A stretch of DNA of 64,000 bases from Streptomyces spongiicola (lineage in GTDB: Bacteria; Actinomycetota; Actinomycetes; Streptomycetales; Streptomycetaceae): contig NZ_CP029254.1 of assembly GCF_003122365.1 (NCBI RefSeq), positions 1,813,001 to 1,877,000 of the forward strand, read 5' to 3'. The notes under the pieces are model-generated. The model was not told the origin of the DNA. It made no database searches and saw only the letters and a program-made list of their open reading frames with translations. This document shows positions 1 through 8,787 of this stretch, one piece after another. Both the position numbers and the translations under genes were made by a program. The first letter of the stretch is position 1. Every line of letters starts with the position of its first letter.

Positions 1-57
1 TCTGGTACTCCCGGGGCGCACCTCGAGTTCCCCACGGCCATATCGGATGATGTGCTC

Positions 58-1362
58 ATGAAAACCCAGCGGGCCGGGTACGGCCTGTTCGCCGCACTCG
101 TCGCCCTCATCCTGCTGATCAGCGGCGCGATCATCACCAGCCTCACCACCCTCGGGGCCGACGACCGGCGGCAGACCGCCTCCGGGGCCGGAACCGGCGG
201 CCGCTCCGGCAAGACGACGGCACGGACCGTGGGTACCCGGGGCTGGGCCGGGTCCTGGTCGGCCGCACCCGGGAAGGCCGGGGTCGCGCCCGCAGGCGGA
301 CACTCCGTACGGAACGTCGTCCACACCAGCATCGGCGGCAGCGAGGCCAGGATCACCCTGTCCAACCTCTTCGGCACCGAGCCGCTGCGGATAGGCAGCG
401 CGTCCATAGCGGTGGCGGCCCGGGGCGCCGCCGCCTCACCCGGCAGCCTGCGGCGGGTGCTCTTCGGCGGGCGGCCCACCGCGACGGTTCCGGCGGGCGG
501 GCACGTACTCGGCGACCCCGTCCGGCTCGCCGTGCCCGCGGACGGGCATCTACTCGTCTCGCTGTTCGTCCCGCCGCCCGGCGGGGGCACGGTCACCCTG
601 CACCCGCGGGCGCGGCAGACCTCGTACCTGGCCGCGGGCGACCACACCCACGAGGCGGCCGCCTCCGCCTACACCCGTCGCATCTCCTCCTGGCACCATC
701 TGACGGCCGTGGACGTCCGCAACCCGGCCACGCGCGGCACGGTGGTCGCCCTCGGCGACTCGCTCACCGACGGGGCGGGCTCCACTCCCGACGCCGACCA
801 CCGGTGGACGGACCATCTCGCCGACCGGCTGCGCTCGGGCCGCTGGAGCTACGGCGTCGTCAACCAGGGCATCAGCGGCAACCGGCTGCTCAGGGACGGC
901 GTCGGCCCGAGCGGCCTCTCCCGCCTCGACCGAGACGTGGCGGGCCGGCCGGGCGCCCGGGTCGTCGTGATCGCCCTCGGCGTCAACGACCTCCTCCGCC
1001 CCGCGGGCAGGGCGAACCCGGCCGAGGTCACGGCCGGGCTCCGGAGCCTCGCGAAGCGTGCGAGGGCTCGTGGGCTGAGGGCGGTCGGCGCGACGCTCAT
1101 GCCGTTCAGGGGGCACCCCCGCTACAGCCCGGAGCTGGACGCCGCCCGCGAGGAGATCAACACGGCCATCCGCGCGGGAGGGGTCTTCGACGCCGTCGTC
1201 GACTTCGACCGCGCCCTGCGCGATCCCTACGCCCCTGAGCGGCTCCACCCGGCGTACGACTCCGGGGACCATCTGCACCCCAACGACGCGGGGTACGAGC
1301 GGATGGCGCGCGGTGTGGACCTCTCCGTGCTGACCGGGGAAGGGGAGGCGGCCCGCCTCTGA
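58..1362 (+). CDS. Secreted or membrane-anchored SGNH/GDSL hydrolase
   Basis: Predicted extracellular esterase or lipase of the SGNH family. An N-terminal hydrophobic segment (about residues 9-30) after Lys/Arg suggests a signal anchor or signal peptide, followed by a Gly/Thr-rich linker. The catalytic domain shows block I GDSLTDG near residue 234 with the nucleophile Ser, block II around GISGN, block III GVND, and block V as SGDHLHPND with the Asp/His pair. A beta-rich region of about 150 residues precedes block I, as in rhamnogalacturonan-acetylesterase-like members. The start may be this ATG or the GTG at 52; neither has a strong ribosome binding site. The substrate cannot be told from sequence. 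Confidence 0.88.
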   Translation: MKTQRAGYGLFAALVALILLISGAIITSLTTLGADDRRQTASGAGTGGRSGKTTARTVGTRGWAGSWSAAPGKAGVAPAGGHSVRNVVHTSIGGSEARITLSNLFGTEPLRIGSASIAVAARGAAASPGSLRRVLFGGRPTATVPAGGHVLGDPVRLAVPADGHLLVSLFVPPPGGGTVTLHPRARQTSYLAAGDHTHEAAASAYTRRISSWHHLTAVDVRNPATRGTVVALGDSLTDGAGSTPDADHRWTDHLADRLRSGRWSYGVVNQGISGNRLLRDGVGPSGLSRLDRDVAGRPGARVVVIALGVNDLLRPAGRANPAEVTAGLRSLAKRARARGLRAVGATLMPFRGHPRYSPELDAAREEINTAIRAGGVFDAVVDFDRALRDPYAPERLHPAYDSGDHLHPNDAGYERMARGVDLSVLTGEGEAARL

Positions 1363-1653
1363 GGCGCGGTCGGCACGGCGGGGGCGGCGGGCACGGCCGA
1401 CGACGGGCACCGCTGACGACGGACGGGGGAAGGGCTGACGGTGGGAAGGGCGGGCGCGGGGCGGGCGCGGGGTGGACGCGAGGCGAGGCGGGCGCGGGGC
1501 CCGGCGGACGTTACCACCGCTTACCTCCGCTTACTGCCGCATACTGCCGCGGCTGAGCCCGCCTGCCGCGCCGGCCACGACCGCGCCGGAGCCCCGACCG
1601 CGCCGGAGCCCGGAGCGTGCAGGGTCCCGGCCGTGACCATGCCCGGAGCGTGC

Positions 1654-1738
1654 CGGAGCCCGGAGCGCGGCGGAGCCCGGAGCGCGGCGGAGCCCGGAGC
1701 GCGGCGGAGCCCGGAGCGCGGCGGAGCCCGGAGCGCGG
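1654..1738. repeat. Five perfect copies of a 17-bp tandem repeat
   Basis: The unit CGGAGCCCGGAGCGCGG occurs five times head to tail between the convergent SGNH hydrolase and peroxiredoxin genes. The rest of the 1363-1764 gap is GC-rich with related fragments and no gene I can support. A unit of 17 is not a multiple of three, which argues against coding. Confidence 0.9.
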
Positions 1739-1764
1739 CGGTCCCGGCCGGCCGCGAGGTTCAG

Positions 1765-2232
1765 TCAGATACCCAGGTCCTTGATGATCTTCGCGACGTG
1801 GCCGGTGGCCCTCACGTTGTACAGCGCCCGCTCGACCCTGCCGTCCTCGTCCACGACGACCGTCGAGCGGATGACGCCGGTCACCGTCTTCCCGTAGAGC
1901 TTCTTCTCGCCGAACGCGCCGTACGCCTCCAGGACCGCCTTCGACGGGTCGCCGAGGAGTGTGACCTTCAGATTCTCCTTCTGGCGGAACTTCGCCAGCT
2001 TTTCGGGCTTGTCCGGGGACACCCCGATCACGTCGTACCCGGCCCCCGCCAGCAGGTCCAGGTTGTCGGTGAAGTCGCAGGCCTGCTTGGTGCAGCCCGG
2101 GGTGAGGGCCGCCGGGTAGAAGTACACGATGACCTTGCGGCCCTTGCGGTCGGCGAGCGAGACCTCGTTGCCGTCCGCGTCGGGCAGGGTGAAGTCCGGG
2201 GCGGTGTCGCCGGGCTGGAGTCGCTCGCTCAT
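1765..2232 (-). CDS. bcp: Thioredoxin-dependent peroxiredoxin, Bcp/PrxQ type
   Basis: Reduces hydrogen peroxide and organic hydroperoxides in the cytoplasm using thioredoxin. The 155-residue protein is the usual length for the family. It has the AhpC/TSA fold start (GDTAPDFTLPD) and TPGCTKQAC, placing the peroxidatic Cys at 47 and the resolving Cys at 52, the spacing of atypical 2-Cys BCP proteins. The chosen ATG follows a GAGGAGAA-like ribosome binding site; the open frame continues upstream but that part has no family similarity. It is divergent from the DUF3618 gene. Confidence 0.95.
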   Translation of the reverse strand: MSERLQPGDTAPDFTLPDADGNEVSLADRKGRKVIVYFYPAALTPGCTKQACDFTDNLDLLAGAGYDVIGVSPDKPEKLAKFRQKENLKVTLLGDPSKAVLEAYGAFGEKKLYGKTVTGVIRSTVVVDEDGRVERALYNVRATGHVAKIIKDLGI

Positions 2233-2361
2233 TCTCGGTTCTCCTCGGGGGAAGTGGGCGTACGGGACCGAGCGTAGTAGGGGGTGCCGCGGGGTGCGGT
2301 CGGCGCCGAGCTGACAGACTGTCCGGAAAGGACTACCGGATACGACGACGGAGGCGGCGCG

Positions 2362-2682
2362 GTGTCGGACGCCAGGACCCCTGCGCAGATCGAGGCGGAC
2401 ATCGTCCGCCGGCGCGAGCAGCTCGCCGAGACGCTCGACGAGATCGGGACGCGGATGCACCCGAAGACGATCATCGGGGACGCGAAGGCCAAGGTCGCCT
2501 CGGCCGTGGACCACACCGCGGGGCGGGCGTTCGTGGCCGCCAATCGCCTGGTGACCGATGTGAAGAACCGCTTCGTGGACCCGGACGGCGCGCCGCGGCT
2601 GGAGCGCGCGGTACCGGTGGCGCTCGCCGTGGTGGGCGTGGTGGGTCTGCTCGCCCTGGCCGCCAGGAAGCGGAGGGCGTGA
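2362..2682 (+). CDS. DUF3618 domain membrane protein
   Basis: Small protein of 106 residues. The N-terminal half has the DUF3618 signature (RTPAQIEADIVRRREQLAET), predicted to be a helical, coiled-coil-like segment. One transmembrane helix near residues 82-100 is followed by a short basic tail, so it is probably a membrane protein with a long cytoplasmic N-terminus. Its function is unknown; such genes are common in actinomycetes. The GTG start was chosen because similarity begins there. Confidence 0.85.
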   Translation: MSDARTPAQIEADIVRRREQLAETLDEIGTRMHPKTIIGDAKAKVASAVDHTAGRAFVAANRLVTDVKNRFVDPDGAPRLERAVPVALAVVGVVGLLALAARKRRA

Positions 2683-2737
2683 CTCACCCCCACCCCGACG
2701 ACGCCCGGACACGCGTTCGGCAGGTAGGTTCGATGTC

Positions 2738-3085
2738 GTGAGCGACAACTCCCTCGGCAAGCACGACAAGCTGCCCATCAAGATGCTGCACGACCGGGTG
2801 CTGGTCCGGTCGGACGCCCCCGAGGGCGAGCGGCGGTCGGGCGGCGGCATCCTCATTCCGGCGACCGCGGCGGTCGGCCGGCGTCTGGCCTGGGCGGAGG
2901 TGGTCGCCGTCGGGCAGAACGTCCGCACCGTCGAGGCCGGGGACCGCGTGCTGTACGACCCGGAGGACCGCGCCGAGGTCGAGGTGCGCGGCGTCGCGTA
3001 CGTACTGATGCGGGAGCGCGATCTGCACGCCGTCGCGGCGGACCGCTTCGAGGGCGCCGAGGATTCGACGGGGCTCTACCTGTAG
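2738..3085 (+). CDS. GroES-like (Cpn10 family) protein
   Basis: A 115-residue protein containing the Cpn10 pattern: KMLHDRVLVR, a mobile-loop equivalent with GGILIP, then GDRVLYDPED. It is longer than and divergent from a classical GroES, and no groEL gene is near, so it is more likely an auxiliary Cpn10-like protein than the housekeeping co-chaperonin. The GTG start lies 55 bp after the DUF3618 stop, in the same orientation, so the two may be co-transcribed. Confidence 0.82.
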   Translation: MSDNSLGKHDKLPIKMLHDRVLVRSDAPEGERRSGGGILIPATAAVGRRLAWAEVVAVGQNVRTVEAGDRVLYDPEDRAEVEVRGVAYVLMRERDLHAVAADRFEGAEDSTGLYL

Positions 3086-3290
3086 CGGCCCGCCCCACCC
3101 GCGGGAACCGGCCCCCACCCGCGGGAACCGGTCGCCCGGCCCGGCCGGCACCGGGGGCGACGCGGGACGGAGACGGAAAGCGGAAACGGCAGAGGCGGCA
3201 GCAGCGGAACCCGCCGCAAACTGCGGTGAGACGGCCCGGTGGCACTGTTCACCCGCCCGTTCTCATGCCCTTTGCTACGGTGGTAGGCGA

Positions 3291-3330
3291 CCCGACGAGA
3301 CGCGCCGTACCGGGCAGGAAAAGACGACGC
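3291..3330 (+). promoter_or_regulatory. Guanidine-III (ykkC-III) riboswitch aptamer
   Basis: The segment closely resembles the guanidine-III aptamer as I recall it: the CCCGACGAG start, the central CGCCGTACC, then CAGGA, AAGACG and a closing CGC. The GACGAG and AAGACG blocks needed for the pseudoknot are present in order. It ends about 22 nt before the ribosome binding site of the SMR exporter gene, as expected for translational control by guanidinium. The identification rests on remembered consensus and on the downstream gene being the expected target. Confidence 0.88.
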
Positions 3331-3365
3331 ACCCGCCCGAAGCCCGCGTCCCGGAGGTGCCTGTC

Positions 3366-3686
3366 ATGGCCTGGGTCCTGCTCGTTCTCGCCGGCCTGCT
3401 CGAAGTCGGCTGGTCGATCGGCATGAAGTTCACCGAAGGGTTCACCCGCCTGTGGCCGAGTGTGTTCACCGCCGCCGGGATCGTCGCCAGCATGCTGCTG
3501 CTGTCCCAGGCCGCCAGGACACTGCCCATCGGTACCGCCTACGGCGTCTGGGTCGGCATCGGCGCGGCCGGGGCCGCGATCGTGGGCATGGCCGTCCTCG
3601 GCGAGCCCGCGACCGCCGCCCGGATCTTCTTCGTGGTGCTGCTCCTGGTCGCCGTGGTGGGCCTGAAGGCGACCTCGGGCCACTGA
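3366..3686 (+). CDS. gdx: Guanidinium exporter of the SMR family (Gdx/SugE)
   Basis: Four-helix small multidrug resistance protein of 106 residues that exports guanidinium in exchange for protons as a dimer in the cytoplasmic membrane. The essential Glu is at position 13 (LAGLLEVGW) and the following SIGMKFTEGFTRLWPS stretch marks the SugE/Gdx branch rather than EmrE. The ATG has a GGAGG ribosome binding site about 9 nt upstream. A GTG three codons earlier sits too close to that site. The guanidine-III riboswitch directly upstream supports the guanidinium substrate. Confidence 0.93.
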   Translation: MAWVLLVLAGLLEVGWSIGMKFTEGFTRLWPSVFTAAGIVASMLLLSQAARTLPIGTAYGVWVGIGAAGAAIVGMAVLGEPATAARIFFVVLLLVAVVGLKATSGH

Positions 3687-3708
3687 CTCCGCTCCCCTGC
3701 CGCCCGGC

Positions 3709-6597
3709 TCACCTCCGGTCGGCGTGCGCCTGCCATCCCCGCTGGCCGCCCGTCCCCTGCGGCTCGGCGCCGTCGCCCCCGCGGCCGTCGGTAGTGCCGG
3801 CACCGTCGGTAGTACCGGCACCGTCGATACCGTCCGGTGCCCGGCCCTCCCAACCGTCCAAGCCGTCCAAGCCGTCCAAGCCGTCCCGGCCGCCGTCCGG
3901 CCCGCCGTCCACCGGCCGTCCGCCGGTCCGACCCGGCGTGGACGGGCGGCCGTCCGTCGTTCCGCCCCCTGTCCGAACACCTCCGTCCACCGGAACTCCG
4001 CCCTCCGCCACGCTGCCGGTGCCGCTGCCGGTGCCGGTGCCCACCACGTTCGGCGGCGAAGCGACACCCGCCGAGCGGCCGTCGCCGGTGGGTTCCTCGC
4101 TCGCACCGGGTACCGACGGGTCGTCACCGGCGCGGCGCGGGGCACCGGACGGGCCGGCGGACAGATCGTCATAGGCATCGCCGGACGCACCGCCGGACGC
4201 ACCGCCGGACGTATCAGCGGACGAATCAGCGGACGAATCGCCAGAAGAATAGAACGACTCGTCCCCGCCCTCGGCGACCGTCAGCTCGAAGTCCCGTGCC
4301 TGCCTGCCGGCCAGTGCGGCCGCCGTGAACTCGCCCCAGATCGCCGCGGGAGCCCCTCCTCCGTTGATCCTCGGCAGACCCAGTGCCCCGTAGAGCGACC
4401 TCTGCGCACCGGTGTCGGGATCCTGGCCCATGACGGCGACGACGGTCGCCAGTTCGGGCGTGTAGCCGGCGAACCAGGCCGCCCTGTCGCCCTCCGCCGT
4501 GCCCGTCTTGCCCGCCGCGGGCCGCCCGGCGGACAGCGCCGCCGTGCCCGAACCCCGCCGCACCACCCCCATCAGCACGGACGTGGTGGTGTCCGCCGCC
4601 TCACGGCTCACGGCCTGCCGGACCGGCACGACCGGCAGTTCGAGTTCCACACCGTCCCTGCTGACGCGCTCGACGAGCGAGTACGTGCCGCGCCGGCCGT
4701 GGTTGGCGAGGGTCGCGTACGCCTCGGCCATGTCCAGGACACTCGCGGTCGCCACGCCCAGGGCGATGGACGGAGTCGCGGTCAGGTCCGGAGTGCTCTC
4801 CGGTACTCCGAGGGCGACGGCGGTCTCCCGCACCCTGCGCGGTCCGACGTCCTGGGCGAGCTGCGCGTACACCGAGTTGACCGAATGGTCCGTGGCCAGG
4901 CGCAGACTCAGCGGGCCGTAGGAGACGTTGTCCTCGTTCTCCGGTGCGTAGCCGGTCGGGCCGTGGCTGCCCAGCACCTGGCGCCGGTCCGTGCCGTCGT
5001 AGAGCGTGTCGGGGGTGATCCTGCGGCCGTCCCGGGTCACGGAGCCGTGCTCGACGGCGGCGGCGAGGACGAACGGCTTGAACGTCGAGCCGACCTGGTA
5101 GTCGCGGCGGGTGGCGTTGTTCACGTACTGCCGGGTGTAGTCGATGCCGCCGTACATCGCGACGACCCTGCCGCTCGCCGGGTCGATCGACGCTCCGCCG
5201 ACTCGGACGTTCCGGTCGGCCGCGCGGCCGGAATCGCGCCTGGACATCACATGCCGGTCGACGGCGGCGGCGAAGGCGTGCTGTTTCCCGCGCTCCAGGG
5301 TGGTCGTGATCCGGTAGCCGCCGCGCGCCAGGGTCCTCTCGTCGACGACCCCGTGGCCGGTGAGCCAGTCCTCGACGGCCTGGACGACGTAGCCGCGCTG
5401 TCCGGACAGCCCCGTCGCCGGACCCGCCGACTGCGGCATGGGGAAGATCATGGCGGCCCGGTCGGAGAGCGTCAGCCAGTTCTCCGTCACCATTCCGTCG
5501 AGCGTGTAGTTCCACCGGGCGAGCGCCCTGGGCCGGTTCTCGGGATGCGCGGCGACGTCGTACGCGCTGGGCGCGTTGAGCAGCGAGGCGAGGTAGGCGC
5601 CCTCCGCGGTGTCGAGCGCGCTGATGTCCTTGCCGTAGTAGGCGTGCGCCGCGGCCTGTACTCCGTACGCGTTGCGTCCGAAGTAGCTGGTGTTGAGATA
5701 GCCCTCCAGGATGTCGGCCTTGCTCTGCTCCCGGTCGAGCTTGATCGCGATGAAGAACTCCCTCACCTTGCGGGTGACCGTCCGCTCCTGGCCCAGGTAG
5801 TAGTTCTTCACGTACTGCTGGGTGATGGTGGAGCCGGACTGCCTGCCCTTGCCGGTGACGGTGTTCCACGCGGCACGGACCATCGCCTTGGGGTCGACGG
5901 CCCGCTCGGAGTGGAAGTCGCGGTCCTCGGCGGCGAGCACCGCGTGCCGGACGGGCAGCGGGATCCGGGAGAGCCGGACGTTCTGCCGGTTGACCTCGCC
6001 GTCCCGGGCGATCTGCGTGCCGTCCCGGTAGAGGTACACGTTCGACTGGGCCGTGGCCGCGGAGTTGGCCGGCGGGATGTCGACCAGCAGATATCCGGCG
6101 GCGAAGCCGCCGAGCAGCAGGAGCGCGAACAGCAGGGACGCACCGAGCACCATCCGCCAGGTGGGGACGACACGCCTCAGGCCGGTGCGCCGGGTACGGG
6201 TGCGGGTGCGGCGGGTACGGGTACGGGTACGGCTGCGGGAGGGACGAGGCTCCCCGGCAGGCGCCGCCCCGCTGCCCTCGCGGTCCCCGTACTCCTCCTC
6301 ACCTTCCCCGCCGACCCCGCCGGACCCGCCGAACCTCCCGGACCTACCGGACCCGCCGTCTCCGTACTCCCCGTACTCCCCGTACTCCCCGTGTTCCCCG
6401 CGTTCCCCGTACGCCTGTCGCGGCGTGCCGGGCACCGGGCGGCCGGCGTCCTCCGGAAGCCCCTCCCGGCCAGGGCGGCCAAGGCGGCCCGGACGGCCAG
6501 GGCGGGCCTCACGCCCGGGATGCACTGGATGTTGCGGATGCTGCGGATGCCTCGCAGCCCTCGGATCCCGGCGCGGCTGCTCTGGATCGTGGCTCAT
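3709..6597 (-). CDS. Bifunctional class A penicillin-binding protein
   Basis: Membrane peptidoglycan synthase of about 962 residues. A long cytoplasmic N-terminus rich in Arg, Pro and Gly with RTRTRT repeats precedes one transmembrane helix. The glycosyltransferase domain shows EDRDFHSE and SGSTITQQYVKN. The transpeptidase domain has the SxxK motif in GSTFKPF, SVN, and KTGT in AGKTGTAEGD. The extracellular C-terminus is a low-complexity Ser/Asp/Gly/Thr tail with DGLDGLDG and TTDGAG repeats, ending QAHADRR. The ATG used here has a GAGGAG site 11 nt upstream; the frame stays open a further 81 codons without similarity. Its tail nearly abuts the convergent gdx gene. Confidence 0.93.
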   Translation of the reverse strand: MSHDPEQPRRDPRAARHPQHPQHPVHPGREARPGRPGRLGRPGREGLPEDAGRPVPGTPRQAYGERGEHGEYGEYGEYGDGGSGRSGRFGGSGGVGGEGEEEYGDREGSGAAPAGEPRPSRSRTRTRTRRTRTRTRRTGLRRVVPTWRMVLGASLLFALLLLGGFAAGYLLVDIPPANSAATAQSNVYLYRDGTQIARDGEVNRQNVRLSRIPLPVRHAVLAAEDRDFHSERAVDPKAMVRAAWNTVTGKGRQSGSTITQQYVKNYYLGQERTVTRKVREFFIAIKLDREQSKADILEGYLNTSYFGRNAYGVQAAAHAYYGKDISALDTAEGAYLASLLNAPSAYDVAAHPENRPRALARWNYTLDGMVTENWLTLSDRAAMIFPMPQSAGPATGLSGQRGYVVQAVEDWLTGHGVVDERTLARGGYRITTTLERGKQHAFAAAVDRHVMSRRDSGRAADRNVRVGGASIDPASGRVVAMYGGIDYTRQYVNNATRRDYQVGSTFKPFVLAAAVEHGSVTRDGRRITPDTLYDGTDRRQVLGSHGPTGYAPENEDNVSYGPLSLRLATDHSVNSVYAQLAQDVGPRRVRETAVALGVPESTPDLTATPSIALGVATASVLDMAEAYATLANHGRRGTYSLVERVSRDGVELELPVVPVRQAVSREAADTTTSVLMGVVRRGSGTAALSAGRPAAGKTGTAEGDRAAWFAGYTPELATVVAVMGQDPDTGAQRSLYGALGLPRINGGGAPAAIWGEFTAAALAGRQARDFELTVAEGGDESFYSSGDSSADSSADTSGGASGGASGDAYDDLSAGPSGAPRRAGDDPSVPGASEEPTGDGRSAGVASPPNVVGTGTGSGTGSVAEGGVPVDGGVRTGGGTTDGRPSTPGRTGGRPVDGGPDGGRDGLDGLDGLDGWEGRAPDGIDGAGTTDGAGTTDGRGGDGAEPQGTGGQRGWQAHADRR

Positions 6598-6854
6598 GTC
6601 CCTGGAGACTCCTCGGCCCCTGCCCGGAGGAGCACCCTGCCCGCAGGAGCACCCCGACTCGGAGGAGCACCCCGGCTCAGTGCCGACAATTCGGGCGATT
6701 CGCTTGGTGTGCTCATACTGCACTTCACACCGCCCGGACCTCCGGACCCCGCCGGGAATACAGTCGCGACAGCCACGCCCCTGGGCTAGGGTCATGCGCT
6801 TCGGCGCGCGCCCGTCCCGGACGCGCCCGGCGACGACCACCGCTGAGGGAGATC

Positions 6855-7658
6855 ATGGTGCGGCTCTATGCGGTCGTCGCGGCAGGCAGCTTCCGGCGCT
6901 ATGCGACGTACCGGGTGGCAACAGCGGCCGGCGTCTTCACCAACACCGTCTTCGGCTTCATCCTGGCGTACACCTATATCGCCCTCTGGGACGAACGCCC
7001 GCGGCTCGGCGGCTACGACCTGTCCCAGGCCGTCACCTATGTGTGGTTGTGTCAGGCCCTTCTGATGACCTGCGCCATGATGGGCGGCGGCTTCGAGGAC
7101 GAACTCGTCGAACGCATCCGCACCGGCGACATCGCCATCGACCTCCACCGCCCCGCCGACCTGCAACTCTGGTGGCTCTCCAGGGACCTGGGGCGTGCCG
7201 CCTTCCACCTGCTCGGCCGCGGCACGGTCCCGCTGCTGCTCGGCGCGGTCGCCTTCGACCTCGCGCTGCCCGCGTCCCCGCTCCGCTGGCTCACCTTCCT
7301 CGCCGCCGTCGCGCTGGGGGTCACCGTCAGCTTCGCCCTCCGGTACCTCGCGGCCCTGTCGGCGTTCTGGCTGATGGACGGCGCGGGGGTCCTCCACTTC
7401 AGCTGGCTGGCCGGGATGTTCTTCTCCGGCATGCTGCTGCCCCTCACCCTCTTCCCCGGCACCCTCGGCGAAGTCGCCCGGATCCTGCCCTGGTCCTCAC
7501 TGCTCCAGATCCCCGTCGACGTCCTGCTCGGCAAACGCACCGGCTGGGCACTCGTCCAGGCCTACGCCTTCCAACTGGGCTGGGCTGCCGCCCTCCTGGG
7601 CGCCGGCCGGCTCCTGCAGTCGGCCGCGACCCGCAGGGTGGTGGTCCAGGGTGGCTGA
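6855..7658 (+). CDS. ABC-2 type exporter permease, first subunit
   Basis: Integral membrane protein of 267 residues with about six predicted helices, of the ABC-2 family related to DUF990/Rv-type permeases (opening RRYATYRVATAAGVFTNTVFG). It is the first of three genes that overlap or nearly touch: permease, permease, ATPase. Together they form one exporter of unknown substrate. The ribosome binding site GGGAG lies just before the ATG. It is divergent from the PBP gene. Confidence 0.88.
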   Translation: MVRLYAVVAAGSFRRYATYRVATAAGVFTNTVFGFILAYTYIALWDERPRLGGYDLSQAVTYVWLCQALLMTCAMMGGGFEDELVERIRTGDIAIDLHRPADLQLWWLSRDLGRAAFHLLGRGTVPLLLGAVAFDLALPASPLRWLTFLAAVALGVTVSFALRYLAALSAFWLMDGAGVLHFSWLAGMFFSGMLLPLTLFPGTLGEVARILPWSSLLQIPVDVLLGKRTGWALVQAYAFQLGWAAALLGAGRLLQSAATRRVVVQGG

Positions 7659-8784
7659 ACCACTCCGGGCCGACCGAAACCCCGGCCCCGCCACACCACC
7701 GCCCACCGACGGCACCCCGCGGCACCCCGGCGCCCCTCCAACACACCCCGACGGCACCGGACCGGCCGTACGGTACCGCCGCGACGCGCTCCCCGGGGCG
7801 GACGCACGCACCCGGCCCACGGCACCCGCCCGGCCCACGGCACCCGCCCGCCCCGCAGCACACACCTCCTCCACAGCACGCACCTCCCCCGCAGCGCACA
7901 CCCGGCCCAAAGCGCACCCCGGCCCCAAGGCACACCCCCGACCCGCGGCACCCACCCGGCCCGCGGCACGCCTGCACACGCTGCGGTCCGGACTGCGCGT
8001 CTACGGACTCGTCGCCACCATGTGGATGCGCTCCACCATGACCTACCGAGCGTCCTTCGCCATGACCGCGCTCGCGAACCTCGCCGCCACATCCTTCGAC
8101 TTCGTCGTCATCCTGCTGATGTTCACGCACGTCGACAGCCTCGCCGGATACCGACTGCCGGAGGTCGCCCTCCTCTACGGAACGGCCGCGACCGCCTTCG
8201 GGCTCGCCGACCTCGCGATGGGATCCATGGACCGGCTCGGACGACGCGTACGCGACGGCACGCTCGACACGCTCCTCGTACGGCCCGCCCCCGTACTCGC
8301 CCAGGTCGCAGCCGACCGCTTCGCCCTCCGCCGTCTCGGCCGCATCACCCAGGGCCTGCTGGTCCTCGGCTACGCGCTCCTCACCCTCGACCTCGCCTGG
8401 ACCCCGCTCAAAGCCGCCATGGTGGCGATGATGCCGCTCAGCGGCGCCGTGATCTTCGCAGCCCTGTTCGTGGCCGGCGCGGCCTTCCAGTTCGTCGCCC
8501 AGGACGCCGCCGAAGTACAGAACTCCTTCACCTACGGCGGCAACACCCTCCTCCAGTACCCGCCCACCGTCTTCGCGAAGGACCTCGTACGGGGCGTCAC
8601 CTTCGTCGTGCCGCTCGCCTTCGTCAACTGGCTGCCCGCGCTCTACGTCCTCGGGCAGCCCTACCCGCTCGACCTGCCCCGCTGGCTCGCCTTCACACCA
8701 CCGCTCGTCGCGGCCGGGTGCTGCGCACTCGCCGGAGCCGCATGGCGGGCGGGTCTCCGCACCTACCGCAGCACCGGGAGCTGA
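7651..8784 (+). CDS. ABC-2 type exporter permease, second subunit, with odd N-terminal tail
   Basis: Permease paired with the preceding subunit. The GTG start overlaps the upstream stop by 8 bp. The last 265 or so residues (from about LHTLRSGLRVYGL) form the usual multi-helix permease of the family. The first 110 residues are a Pro/Ala/Thr/His-rich stretch with near repeats (ARPTAPARPTAPARP, HPGPKAHPRPAAP) that relatives usually lack. Either this is a real cytoplasmic extension or translation begins inside, for example at the ATG codons near 8020. I kept the long form because the overlap suggests translational coupling. Confidence 0.8.
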   Translation: MAEPLRADRNPGPATPPPTDGTPRHPGAPPTHPDGTGPAVRYRRDALPGADARTRPTAPARPTAPARPAAHTSSTARTSPAAHTRPKAHPGPKAHPRPAAPTRPAARLHTLRSGLRVYGLVATMWMRSTMTYRASFAMTALANLAATSFDFVVILLMFTHVDSLAGYRLPEVALLYGTAATAFGLADLAMGSMDRLGRRVRDGTLDTLLVRPAPVLAQVAADRFALRRLGRITQGLLVLGYALLTLDLAWTPLKAAMVAMMPLSGAVIFAALFVAGAAFQFVAQDAAEVQNSFTYGGNTLLQYPPTVFAKDLVRGVTFVVPLAFVNWLPALYVLGQPYPLDLPRWLAFTPPLVAAGCCALAGAAWRAGLRTYRSTGS

Positions 8785-8787
8785 ACC

